From: Pseudomonadota bacterium
GTDB lineage: Bacteria; Pseudomonadota; Gammaproteobacteria; Burkholderiales; Ferrovaceae
Direction: 5' to 3'
Assembly (NCBI GenBank): GCA_021796835.1
Contig: JAKABO010000011.1
Location: 1-64,000, forward strand
DNA: 64,000 nucleotides
How positions within the stretch are numbered: the stretch's first letter is position 1; every line of letters begins with the position of its first letter. This document shows, one piece after another, positions 44,398-52,858 of the stretch. Below the pieces are notes generated by a model. The model ran no database searches. It worked only from the letters and a program-made list of their open reading frames with translations, and was not told where the DNA came from. The position numbers were made by a program, and so were the translations under genes.

Positions 44398-45324
44398 ATG
44401 GCAGAACAGACCCTCTCCCACCCTTCTTTCGATCCCGTACGTTTGAAAGCCTATCTGATGGACCTGCAGGAGCGCATTGTCACGGCTCTGGAAAAAGCCG
44501 ATGGTCATTCCTTTCGACGCGATGCCTGGACCCGTCCGGAAGGCGGTGGCGGAGTCAGCGCGCTCGTGGAAGAAGGGGCCCTCTTCGAACGGGGAGGGGT
44601 GAACTTCTCCCATGTCATGGGCCCCGGTTTGCCGCCTTCGGCCAGCGCCCATCGTCCCGAGTTGGCCGGACGACGCTTCGAGGCCATGGGGGTCTCTCTG
44701 GTACTGCACCCCCGCAATCCCCATGTTCCCACCGTTCATATGAACATCCGGTTTTTTGCGGCCTTTGCCGAGGATGCCGCGCCGGTCTGGTGGTTCGGGG
44801 GAGGCATGGACCTCACGCCTTATTATGGTTTCGAGGAAGATGCCCGCCATTTCCATCAAACCTGTCATGCTGCCCTGGCTCCCTTCGGGGCCGATTACTA
44901 TCCCCGCTTCAAACGTTGGTGTGACGAGTATTTCTTTCTCAAGCACCGGCAGGAACCGCGTGGGGTGGGGGGGATTTTCTTTGATGACTTCAACGAGTTG
45001 CCCCTGCCCCAGGCCGAGGCCCTCTGGCGCAGTGTGGGCGATCACTTTCTGGCGGCTTACCTGCCGATCGTCGAACGCCGTCGTTCCCTGCCCTACGGTG
45101 AACGGGAAAGGGATTTTCAGGCCTATCGGCGGGGACGTTATGTGGAATTCAATCTGGTCTATGATCGGGGCACGTTGTTCGGCCTCCAGTCCGGGGGGCG
45201 GACCGAATCGATCCTGATGTCCCTGCCGCCGATCGTGCGCTGGCGTTACGACTGGCATCCCGAAGCAGGATCGCCGGAAGCCGCGCTCCTGGAAGAATTC
45301 ATCAACGGTCGGGACTGGTTGTGA
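44398..45324 (+). CDS. hemF: oxygen-dependent coproporphyrinogen III oxidase
   Basis: The 308-residue enzyme contains [20 protein letters not shown], the segment [13 protein letters not shown], and [16 protein letters not shown], all family hallmarks. It decarboxylates coproporphyrinogen III with oxygen in heme synthesis, fitting the heavy heme demand of the cytochromes nearby. The ATG at 44398 is chosen; one at 44386 overlaps the polA start. Neither has a clear ribosome binding site. Confidence 0.95.
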   Translation: MAEQTLSHPSFDPVRLKAYLMDLQERIVTALEKADGHSFRRDAWTRPEGGGGVSALVEEGALFERGGVNFSHVMGPGLPPSASAHRPELAGRRFEAMGVSLVLHPRNPHVPTVHMNIRFFAAFAEDAAPVWWFGGGMDLTPYYGFEEDARHFHQTCHAALAPFGADYYPRFKRWCDEYFFLKHRQEPRGVGGIFFDDFNELPLPQAEALWRSVGDHFLAAYLPIVERRRSLPYGERERDFQAYRRGRYVEFNLVYDRGTLFGLQSGGRTESILMSLPPIVRWRYDWHPEAGSPEAALLEEFINGRDWL

Positions 45325-45346
45325 GGTCAGGACGTTTTTGCCTCAC

Positions 45347-46270
45347 ATGGTGACGTTCCTGCAGCAAGTGCTCAACGGTCTGACCCTGGGGTGCATCTAT
45401 GCCCTGGTTGCCCTGGGGTACACCCTGGTGTACGGGATTCTGGAACTGATCAACTTTGCCCATGGGGATCTGGTCATGATCGGTGCACTGGTTTCCCTTT
45501 CTCTGGTGCGTGCCCTGCTGGGTTGGGGGGCGCCTCTTTCCGTGGCCCTGGCGGGGGGCCTGGCCGGGGCCATCGGGGTCTGTGTCCTGGTGGGGGTGGC
45601 TCTGGAACGGTTGGCTTATCGCCCCCTGCGCCACGCCCCCAAACTGGCTCCCCTGATCACGGCCATCGGGATGTCGATGGTGCTGGAGCAGGGGTCGGCC
45701 CTGCTCTGGGGGCGTGGCTATCACTCCTTCCCGGATTTGGGGTTGACCCATGCCCTGAGTTGGGGGGGGGTGGTCATCAGTCCCCTCCAGGGGGTGATCG
45801 TGCTGGGGAGCCTCTGTCTGTTGGGCGGTCTGCTTTGGCTCGTGCAGCGTTCGGCGCTCGGGCGAGCCATGCGGGCAACGGCGCAAAACCCCGTGGCCGC
45901 CCAGTTGCTGGGGGTGGATACGGAACGGGTGATTACCCTGGCTTTTGTGGTTGGGGCCGCACTGGCAGCCGTTGCCGGATTGATGGTGGGCGCTTACTAT
46001 CAGGTGGCCCACTACACCATGGGGTTCATGCTGGGGCTCAAGGCCTTTACGGCTGCCGTGCTGGGTGGGATCGGCAACCTGTCCGGCGCGGTGCTGGGCG
46101 GGATCCTGCTGGGTTTGCTGGAAGCCCTGGGGGCCGGATATCTGGGGGACTGGACGGGGAACCTGTTTGGCAGCAATTATAAGGATGTCTTTTCCTTTGC
46201 CACCCTGATCCTGGTTCTGGTGTTCCACCCCTCCGGTCTGTTGGGGCGCCATGCGCCGGAAAAGGTATGA
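45347..46270 (+). CDS. livH: branched-chain amino acid-type ABC transporter permease LivH
   Basis: A 307-residue permease (from ATG 45347; a TTG nine bases upstream is possible) with about eight helices and the LivH pattern GLTLGCIYALVALGYTLVYG and AAVLGGIGNLSGAVLGG. It forms the membrane channel with LivM. The substrate cannot be read from the permease; LivH relatives also import urea or amides. Its stop overlaps the livM start (ATGA). Confidence 0.88.
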   Translation: MVTFLQQVLNGLTLGCIYALVALGYTLVYGILELINFAHGDLVMIGALVSLSLVRALLGWGAPLSVALAGGLAGAIGVCVLVGVALERLAYRPLRHAPKLAPLITAIGMSMVLEQGSALLWGRGYHSFPDLGLTHALSWGGVVISPLQGVIVLGSLCLLGGLLWLVQRSALGRAMRATAQNPVAAQLLGVDTERVITLAFVVGAALAAVAGLMVGAYYQVAHYTMGFMLGLKAFTAAVLGGIGNLSGAVLGGILLGLLEALGAGYLGDWTGNLFGSNYKDVFSFATLILVLVFHPSGLLGRHAPEKV

Positions 46271-47313
46271 TCGCCGGTCTTGCCCGTTTCAAACGTTTGT
46301 GGATGCTTCTGGGCATCCTGATCCTGCCCTGGGCGGTCGAAGGACTGCTGGGACGGGGTTGGGTACGTATCCTGGACTTTGCCTTGCTGTCCGTTTTGCT
46401 GGCCATTGGCCTGAACATCGTGGTGGGCTATGCCGGGCTTCTGGACCTGGGGTTCATCGCTTTCTTCGGGGTGGGGGCGTATGCCTATGCCCTGCTGGCC
46501 TCGCCCCAATTCGGGGTGCACTGGCCTCTCTGGGCCATTCTGCCCACCGGCGTCCTGGTGGCGGCCAGTTTCGGGGTGGCGCTGGGTTGGCCGACCCTGG
46601 GGCTGCGGGGGGATTATCTGGCCATCGTGACCATGGGGTTCGGCGAGATCATTCGGGTCTTTCTCAATAACCTGACCGCGCCGATCAACATCACCAACGG
46701 CCCTCAGGGGATTACGATGATCGACGCACTTCATCTGGGAGGCTGGTCCTTTGCCCGCCCTCATCGGGTGTGGGGCATCCCGTTGCCCGCCCTGGTGGGG
46801 ACCTTCTATCTGTTTCTCCTGTTCGTCCTGCTGGCGCTTTTTCTGTCCAGACGGTTGGAATATTCCCGGATCGGCCGGGCCTGGATGGCCATTCGCGAAG
46901 ATGAGATTGCGGCGGCCAGCATGGGGCTGGACACGCGTCGCCTCAAACTGCTGGCCTATGCCCTGGGCGCCGCTTTTGGCGGTGTGTCGGGTGGCCTGTT
47001 CGCGGGGTTTCAGGGGTTTGTCAGCCCGGAGAGTTTTACCTTGCAGGAATCGGTCATGATCCTGTGCATGGTGGTGCTGGGCGGAATGGGTAACCTGCGC
47101 GGGGTCGTGGTGGGCGCCCTCCTGCTCGCTTTCCTGCCCGAGGTGCTGCGCCCCCTGGGGGATTGGCAGCAGCACTGGTTTCATCACGTCCTGATCGATC
47201 CGTCCACCTTGCGCCTGCTCCTCTTCGGGATCGCTCTGGTCATTCTGATGCGCTGGCGCCCTGAAGGGTTGTTGCCGTCCCGGGCACGGGCACGGGAATG
47301 GCATACGTCATGA
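46267..47313 (+). CDS. livM: branched-chain amino acid-type ABC transporter permease LivM
   Basis: The 348-residue permease has about ten helices and the LivM signature LDLGFIAFFGVGAYAYALL and RGDYLAIVTMGFGEIIR. It pairs with LivH. Both ends overlap neighbouring genes by ATGA, so the four genes livHMGF form one translation-coupled unit. Confidence 0.88.
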   Translation: MIAGLARFKRLWMLLGILILPWAVEGLLGRGWVRILDFALLSVLLAIGLNIVVGYAGLLDLGFIAFFGVGAYAYALLASPQFGVHWPLWAILPTGVLVAASFGVALGWPTLGLRGDYLAIVTMGFGEIIRVFLNNLTAPINITNGPQGITMIDALHLGGWSFARPHRVWGIPLPALVGTFYLFLLFVLLALFLSRRLEYSRIGRAWMAIREDEIAAASMGLDTRRLKLLAYALGAAFGGVSGGLFAGFQGFVSPESFTLQESVMILCMVVLGGMGNLRGVVVGALLLAFLPEVLRPLGDWQQHWFHHVLIDPSTLRLLLFGIALVILMRWRPEGLLPSRARAREWHTS

Positions 47314-48080
47314 ACACGTTGCTGGAAGCAAAGGGGATCAGCAAACGCTTTGGAGGGGTTCAGGCCTTGCACGACGTTTCCCTGACGGTCGAGCCAGCCA
47401 GCATCGTGGGCCTGATCGGCCCGAATGGCGCCGGAAAGACCACCTTTTTTAACGTGTTGACCGGGGTTTATGTGCCTGATGCGGGGACGCTGACCTTTGC
47501 CGGGCTGCCCCTGCCCGCAGGTCAGCCCCACCGGGTTGCCCGGGCGGGCCTGGTGCGTACTTTCCAGAATATTCGGGTATTCCCTCAGATGAGCGTCCTG
47601 GAAAACGTCATGGTGGGATTCCATGGGCGGACGCACTGCGGACTGCTGGGGGCCTGGTTCAAGGGCCCGGCCGTGCGGCGCGAAGAGCGGGAGATTCTGG
47701 AGGGGGCACAGGAACTGTTGGAATGGGTGGGGTTGCAGTCAATGGCGCAACGGGTGGCCAGTACCTTGTCCTATGGGGCGCAACGCCGCCTGGAAATTGC
47801 CCGTGCCCTGGCTACGGGACCCCGCCTGCTGGCGCTGGATGAACCGGTGGCCGGGATGAATGGAACGGAACGGGGGCACATGACCGAGTTGATCCTGCGC
47901 ATTCGTGCCGCGGGGATTGCCTTGCTGGTCATCGAGCATGATGTGCGCTGGATCGCGCAATTGTGCGAACGCATCACCGTCCTGGACTATGGGCAACGCC
48001 TGGCCGAGGGAACGCCCGCCGAAATTCAGGCCAACCCGCGCGTCATCGAAGCCTATCTGGGGCACTCGTCCCATGGCTGA
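47310..48080 (+). CDS. livG: ABC transporter ATP-binding protein LivG
   Basis: The 256-residue ATPase contains Walker A GPNGAGKTTFFN, the LivG-typical ARAGLVRTFQNIRVFPQMS, signature LSYGAQRRLEIARAL and Walker B LLALDEPVAGMN with its Glu. The ATG at 47310 overlaps the livM stop. The end overlaps livF by eight bases. Confidence 0.9.
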   Translation: MNTLLEAKGISKRFGGVQALHDVSLTVEPASIVGLIGPNGAGKTTFFNVLTGVYVPDAGTLTFAGLPLPAGQPHRVARAGLVRTFQNIRVFPQMSVLENVMVGFHGRTHCGLLGAWFKGPAVRREEREILEGAQELLEWVGLQSMAQRVASTLSYGAQRRLEIARALATGPRLLALDEPVAGMNGTERGHMTELILRIRAAGIALLVIEHDVRWIAQLCERITVLDYGQRLAEGTPAEIQANPRVIEAYLGHSSHG

Positions 48081-48777
48081 ACCGCTTCTGGAGGTACGTC
48101 ATTTGGCGGTGCACTATGGGGGAATCGAGGCCGTCTGCGATTTGTCCCTGCGCCTCGAAGAGGGAGAAAAGGTGGCTTTGATCGGCGCCAATGGCGCGGG
48201 CAAGAGCAGTACCCTGAAGGCTTTGGCCGGGGTGGTACCTTTTGCACAGGGTAGCCTGAGTTTTGACGGCGAGGATTGGACCCGCCGACCGGCCTGGCAA
48301 CGGGCGCGTGCCGGCTTGATTCTGGTGCCCGAAGGGCGGGGGGTTTTTCCTCGTTTGTCCATTGCAGAAAACCTGCAGATGGGACAGATGGGGCGCCCCG
48401 ATCCGGCGGCAATGGAGAAGGTTTACGCCCGTTTTCCTCGTCTCTACGAGCGACGGGCCCAAGCCGCGGGCACGCTCTCCGGGGGGGAGCAGCAGTTGCT
48501 GGCTCTGGGGCGTGCCCTGCTGACCCGGCCCCGTCTCCTGATGCTGGATGAACCCAGTATGGGGTTGGCCCCCCAACGGGTGGATGAGGTTTTCGAGGTC
48601 ATCTCGGAAATGGTGCAGACCGGGGTAACCTTGCTGCTGGTAGAACAGAATGCCCGACGGGCCCTGGAACTGTGCGACCGCGCTCTGATCCTGGAGTCGG
48701 GGCGCGTGGTGTTTTCCGACCATGCAGCGGTCTGTCTGGCCAGTCCCGCGTTGCGCGCGGCCTATCTGGGAGAATGA
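48073..48777 (+). CDS. livF: ABC transporter ATP-binding protein LivF
   Basis: The 234-residue ATPase has Walker A GANGAGKSST, the signature LSGGEQQLLALGRAL and Walker B LLMLDEPSMGLAP. LivF is the second ATPase of Liv-type importers. The ATG at 48073 (MAEPLLEVRHLAVHYGG) overlaps livG; a much longer upstream frame lies inside livG in another reading frame and is not real. No binding-protein gene is adjacent. Confidence 0.9.
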   Translation: MAEPLLEVRHLAVHYGGIEAVCDLSLRLEEGEKVALIGANGAGKSSTLKALAGVVPFAQGSLSFDGEDWTRRPAWQRARAGLILVPEGRGVFPRLSIAENLQMGQMGRPDPAAMEKVYARFPRLYERRAQAAGTLSGGEQQLLALGRALLTRPRLLMLDEPSMGLAPQRVDEVFEVISEMVQTGVTLLLVEQNARRALELCDRALILESGRVVFSDHAAVCLASPALRAAYLGE

Positions 48778-50199
48778 ATGTCGTTTCTGCGCCGATATTA
48801 CTGGGGAATTCTGGGGGGGGTCCTGGCGATCTACGTGTTTTCCCTGTTTCATGCCTATGTGGGCGAGGAGGCCAACTACACCATCATGTCCATGGAAATG
48901 TGGCAGCGCCAGATTTTCCGCAGTGTGGTGGCGCTCGGGGGGGTGGGCGGGCGACCCCCGCTGTACAACTGGTTGATGATTCCCGTGGCGCGTCTGGTGG
49001 GTTGGGCCCAGGTGTTGCTGGCAGCCCGCCTGGTGACCCTGGGGGCAACCTTGGGCACTGCTCTGACCCTGGGCTGGTGGGCACGCAGCCTTTGGCCGGG
49101 CGTGGGGGCAGGAAAGTTGGCTGGGCTGCTCTATCTGGTGACGGCTGATGTCCTGTTTTATCGAGGCTGGCTGGCCTATGCGGACCCACTTTTCGCCTTT
49201 TTCATGGTGCTGTCGGCTTATTTGCTATGGAGCGCGGTTCAACGGCGCAACCTGTTCTGGCTTGTTCTGTCGTTATGGGTGATCTTTGCGTCCTATCTGA
49301 CCAAGGTGATGACGGCCTATGCCTATTATGGCGGCGTCTGGCTGGTCCTGTCGAGCCAGCGCTCCGGCCGGGAGTTTCTGTGGTCCCGTCGGGCTCTGGG
49401 CATCTATGTTCTGGGCCTGATGCCCATGGGGCTCTGGCTCGGAGTCGTGGGACATCAGGATACCTTGCAGGTGACCGGACAACTGGACGATGTGAGCAAC
49501 AAGTTGCTGTCCTTCGATGATTTGGGTGCCTGGTTCCTGAAATTGGGCGAATTTCCCCTTTCCATCCTGGCGGGGCTTCTGCCTTCTTCCCTGTGGGCGC
49601 TTTGGGGGATGGCCGCCCAGCATCGTCAGGGCATCCCCTGGCCCATGCCGGTCAAGTTGCTGTCCGGCATGGCGCTGCTCAATTTTCTCCCCTACTGGGT
49701 TGCGCCGCACAGTGCTCTCCGCTACGTTTTGCCCGAATATGGCCTGGTGGTGCTGGTGGCAACCTATTACCTGATCCACGAGCCGGTTCTGTTCCGGAGC
49801 GGAATCCTGAGCCCGGAACGCTGGGTGGTGGGGCTGGCCCTGCTCGGACTCGGTGTTTCGGCGGTGGGGTACCCCCTCTATCAACAGCGGGTGCGCGGGG
49901 ACAATTACGCGCGCATGGCGACTCAGATCGAAGTGCTGGCGGGTCCCCATCCCGTTTATACTCTGAACTGGACCTCGGCAGGCCTGTCCGTGGTGGCACT
50001 CATCGACAGTGAGCATTTCGACCGACCAGCCATTGTCACGCCCCCACCTTGCTTTGCGGACGGGTTGGTCATTGCTTCTGCCCCTAGAGATCTGCCGGGT
50101 GAGGCATGGGCAAAACTCGAGGGGCAAGCCGAACAACTGGTTCTGATCTGTCGGGGAAAGGTTTGTGCAGCCCCGTTCTTTCATTCAGGGAGACCATGA
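48778..50199 (+). CDS. ArnT-like (GT-C) integral membrane glycosyltransferase
   Basis: The 473-residue protein has about ten to twelve helices. An acidic EE (HAYVGEEANYTI) lies in the first extracytoplasmic loop, the place of the catalytic acid in GT-C enzymes, followed by GRPPLYNWLM, typical of ArnT/PMT-family proteins. Such enzymes transfer sugars from polyprenyl phosphates to lipid A or proteins in the periplasm. The start lies directly at the livF stop, with GGGAG upstream, so it is co-transcribed with livHMGF without an obvious link. Confidence 0.8.
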   Translation: MSFLRRYYWGILGGVLAIYVFSLFHAYVGEEANYTIMSMEMWQRQIFRSVVALGGVGGRPPLYNWLMIPVARLVGWAQVLLAARLVTLGATLGTALTLGWWARSLWPGVGAGKLAGLLYLVTADVLFYRGWLAYADPLFAFFMVLSAYLLWSAVQRRNLFWLVLSLWVIFASYLTKVMTAYAYYGGVWLVLSSQRSGREFLWSRRALGIYVLGLMPMGLWLGVVGHQDTLQVTGQLDDVSNKLLSFDDLGAWFLKLGEFPLSILAGLLPSSLWALWGMAAQHRQGIPWPMPVKLLSGMALLNFLPYWVAPHSALRYVLPEYGLVVLVATYYLIHEPVLFRSGILSPERWVVGLALLGLGVSAVGYPLYQQRVRGDNYARMATQIEVLAGPHPVYTLNWTSAGLSVVALIDSEHFDRPAIVTPPPCFADGLVIASAPRDLPGEAWAKLEGQAEQLVLICRGKVCAAPFFHSGRP

Positions 50200-51098
50200 T
50201 GGCAGTGGATCTGGCGGGAAAATTGAGGGTGGGAATTTCATCGCGGGCATTGTTTGAACTGGGCGAAAGCCATTCCTTGTTTGAAAAGCGAGGGGTAGAG
50301 GAATACAGCAATTACCAGATTGCCCATGAAAACGAACCCCTGGGCGAAGGGGTGGCGTTTGGACTGGTGAAGAAATTGCTGGCCCTCAGGAATCAGCACG
50401 AGGAAGCCAGCGTGGAGGTCATTTTATTGTCCCGGAACAGTGCCGATACGGGGTTGCGCATTTTCAATGCCATCGAGCAACATGGGTTGAACATCACGCG
50501 GGCCGTTTTTTCGCGAGGGGAAACGCCCTGGAAGTATGCCGAAGCGCTGGGTGTCCATCTGTTTTTGTCGGCAGATGCGGGCGATGTGCGACTTGCCCTG
50601 CAGGCGGGGATTGCTGCCGCGACCATTTTGCCCTCCACGGTGGGAGATAACCCATCTTCCCAGTTACGAATTGCTTTTGACGGGGACGCTGTGGTGTTTT
50701 CTGATGAAGCGGAATTGATCTACAAGACGCGCGGTCTGGAAGCGTTCATCGAGCATGAGCGATCAAAGGCCAATACCCCTTTGGCCAGCGGCCCTTTTCG
50801 CCCCTTCCTGGAGGCGTTGCATCGCATTCAACGGGACAGCAACCCGCAGGACAGCCCCATTCGTACTGCTCTGGTGACGGCACGCAATGCGCCGACCCAC
50901 AAGCGCGTGATCCATACCCTGCGCGCCTGGGGCGTGCGGATCGACGAGGCCGTGTTTCTGGGGGGGGTGGAAAAAGGCCCGGTACTCAAGGCCTTCGGCG
51001 CGGACATCTTCTTTGACGACCAGACGACCCATTGCGACTCGGCGCGTCAACACGTGGCCACAGGGCATGTCCCCATTACTTCGGTTCAGCGCGCCTGA
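50196..51098 (+). CDS. cytosolic 5'-nucleotidase, NT5C1 family
   Basis: The 300-residue protein matches the 5'-nucleotidase family related to eukaryotic NT5C1: LRVGISSRALFELGESH, VEVILLSRNSADTGLRI, RAVFSRGETPWKYAEALG, LRIAFDGDAVVFSDEAE (DGD aspartates) and DIFFDDQTTHC. It would dephosphorylate nucleoside monophosphates in the cytoplasm. The ATG at 50196 overlaps the upstream stop and follows a GGGAG box; a longer frame lies within the glycosyltransferase gene. Confidence 0.9.
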   Translation: MMAVDLAGKLRVGISSRALFELGESHSLFEKRGVEEYSNYQIAHENEPLGEGVAFGLVKKLLALRNQHEEASVEVILLSRNSADTGLRIFNAIEQHGLNITRAVFSRGETPWKYAEALGVHLFLSADAGDVRLALQAGIAAATILPSTVGDNPSSQLRIAFDGDAVVFSDEAELIYKTRGLEAFIEHERSKANTPLASGPFRPFLEALHRIQRDSNPQDSPIRTALVTARNAPTHKRVIHTLRAWGVRIDEAVFLGGVEKGPVLKAFGADIFFDDQTTHCDSARQHVATGHVPITSVQRA

Positions 51099-51109
51099 GC
51101 CGTGTTCAC

Positions 51110-51340
51110 TCAAAGTCGCTGCTGCAAGGCTCGGGCATTGTCCAACAGGCCCTGATAACCATCACGCAGTTGATCGGGCAAGGCGGGGTCGCCGAGCAGA
51201 ACCCCCAGGGTTTCCGTCAGACCATACAATAATCCCTTGGCCGCTCCACTGGCCAGGTGCCCCTGATCGAGGGCCTGCTGAATGTGGGTCAGGCCCGCAT
51301 CGAGGTGTTCGTGTTCCGGATAGTGACGTGGTGAATTCAT
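51110..51340 (-). CDS. small hypothetical protein
   Basis: From the ATG at 51340 a 76-residue, mostly helical and acidic protein (start MNSPRHYPEHEHLDAGLTHI) is encoded. It converges on the 5'-nucleotidase gene. It has no membrane segment and no recognised domain; the ribosome binding site is weak. It may be real because the helical pattern (GLLYGLTETLGVLLGD) continues throughout. Confidence 0.5.
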   Translation of the reverse strand: MNSPRHYPEHEHLDAGLTHIQQALDQGHLASGAAKGLLYGLTETLGVLLGDPALPDQLRDGYQGLLDNARALQQRL

Positions 51341-51350
51341 GGAAGATCTC

Positions 51351-51536
51351 TCAGTGGCGCGGGTGCCGGAAACGCCAGGCCATATGCCACATGCCAGCGG
51401 CACAAGCCCAGGAGATGACTTTGGCGGTATCGGAATCGATGGTCAACAGGTCCATCTGAACGGCAAGGGCAAAAACCGTCAGGTTCAGTGCCAGGATGGC
51501 GAAGACCGCAAAGAGAACGTTGAAGGAACTGAACAT
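51351..51536 (-). CDS. small membrane protein, unknown
   Basis: A 61-residue protein (start MFSSFNVLFAVFAILALN) with one or two hydrophobic segments and a basic end (AWRFRHPRH). GGAG lies before the ATG at 51536. The next minus-strand gene begins ten bases downstream of its stop. It is divergent from the second ccoG. No family recognised. Confidence 0.55.
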   Translation of the reverse strand: MFSSFNVLFAVFAILALNLTVFALAVQMDLLTIDSDTAKVISWACAAGMWHMAWRFRHPRH

Positions 51537-51658
51537 GAGGGCTCCGTGTCTAGTCGCCATGATACTATAGAATGACTGAACCTTGGGTGTAATGCAAGCG
51601 TCATGAAGGGGATGGGGAGAAGAATGTCGGAGGGGGGTAAAGTTCGGAGGACTCGGCG

Positions 51659-52858
51659 GTGAAGCCCTACCATGCCAAGCGTCGGGTCGTCCAGGTGGCG
51701 GTTCTGATCCTGTTGTGTGCGATCCCCATCCTGGGCGTATTCAGAATCGATCTGGCTTCGGCCAGTTTCGTGTTTTTTGGGCGTCCGGTCTGGTGGGACA
51801 ATTACCGGTTTCTGAGCGGAATGGTGTTGGCGATCCTCAGTGCGCCCCTGCTGACCTATGTCACCATCGGTTCCCTGTGGTGCGGCTGGGCCTGTCCGCA
51901 GAACCTTCTGACCGAATGGGCCGATGCCCTGACCTTCAAATGGTTGGGGAAACGTGCCGACGTGCGGGTGGACGGCCAGGGTCTGGTGGTGGCGCCAGCC
52001 AAGAATCGCTGGTTGAACTGGTTCAAACTGGGTGCCACCTTGCTGGTTGCCTCCTTCTTTCTCGGTTTGGTCGTGCTCAAGTTGTATTACCCGGCGCAGG
52101 ACGTCTGGGGGTTTCTGTGGGGGACCACGCCCCGTCAGGCCAATTTTGCCATCATGCTGGCATTCGTCGTTTTTTTTGTGTTCATCGATCTCGCGGTGGT
52201 CCGTTATTTTCTCTGCGACTATGCGTGTTTCTACCGCATGGGGCAGCGTCTGTTCCAGACCCGGGCGGCCCTTCATATCGAGTATGACGGGGCCAGGGAG
52301 GCGGACTGCGAGAAATGCCATTATTGCGCAACCGTCTGCCCGACCCGGATCGAACCCAACCGTATTCAACAACATGACATCTGCATCGATTGCGGAGAAT
52401 GTATCGATGCCTGTGACCGCTTGCATCTCAAGGAGGGGACAGTGGGTCTGCTGGATTTCTCCACCCGTTCCTCCGCGCCCGAAGTGGCACGGCGACGTTC
52501 CGGGTTGCGTCTGACATTGCTGCGCAGTGGCGCGGGTTTTCTGTTTCTGGGGGGCTGCGCGCTCATGGGTTGGGGAGCCTGGACCCAGAAGACGGTGGAC
52601 TTCCGGAAGATAGAGGCGGATCAGGTGCGGCTGCAGGCGATTTCCCGCCACTGTCAGCCCCGTTGCGCGCCCCTGCAGGCCCAATGCCGAGGCGATCATC
52701 TGGCGGCCTGTTATCAGGCAGCCGCGTGTACCTGTGCCTGTTCTCTGGAGCAGGACCCCACCAACCCCCAGCGGGATACCTGGCAGCAATGCGTGCGTCT
52801 GAACCAGAAACACTTGCAGATGCTGGAAACCGCGTCTTTTCCTCAAGTCAGACCATGA
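51659..52858 (+). CDS. CcoG-like iron-sulfur membrane protein with cysteine-rich C-terminus
   Basis: The 399-residue protein has the CcoG membrane domain (LWCGWACPQNLLTEW) and two ferredoxin motifs (CEKCHYCATVC and CIDCGECIDAC). After the last helix the usual immunoglobulin-like FixG domain is missing. In its place is a stretch of about 70 residues with eight cysteines (PRCAPLQAQC, ACYQAAACTCACSLE). It starts with GTG at 51659 behind GGAGG. Its stop overlaps norD by four bases. It probably works in assembly or electron transfer for a heme-copper enzyme, distinct from the first CcoG. Confidence 0.87.
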   Translation: MKPYHAKRRVVQVAVLILLCAIPILGVFRIDLASASFVFFGRPVWWDNYRFLSGMVLAILSAPLLTYVTIGSLWCGWACPQNLLTEWADALTFKWLGKRADVRVDGQGLVVAPAKNRWLNWFKLGATLLVASFFLGLVVLKLYYPAQDVWGFLWGTTPRQANFAIMLAFVVFFVFIDLAVVRYFLCDYACFYRMGQRLFQTRAALHIEYDGAREADCEKCHYCATVCPTRIEPNRIQQHDICIDCGECIDACDRLHLKEGTVGLLDFSTRSSAPEVARRRSGLRLTLLRSGAGFLFLGGCALMGWGAWTQKTVDFRKIEADQVRLQAISRHCQPRCAPLQAQCRGDHLAACYQAAACTCACSLEQDPTNPQRDTWQQCVRLNQKHLQMLETASFPQVRP

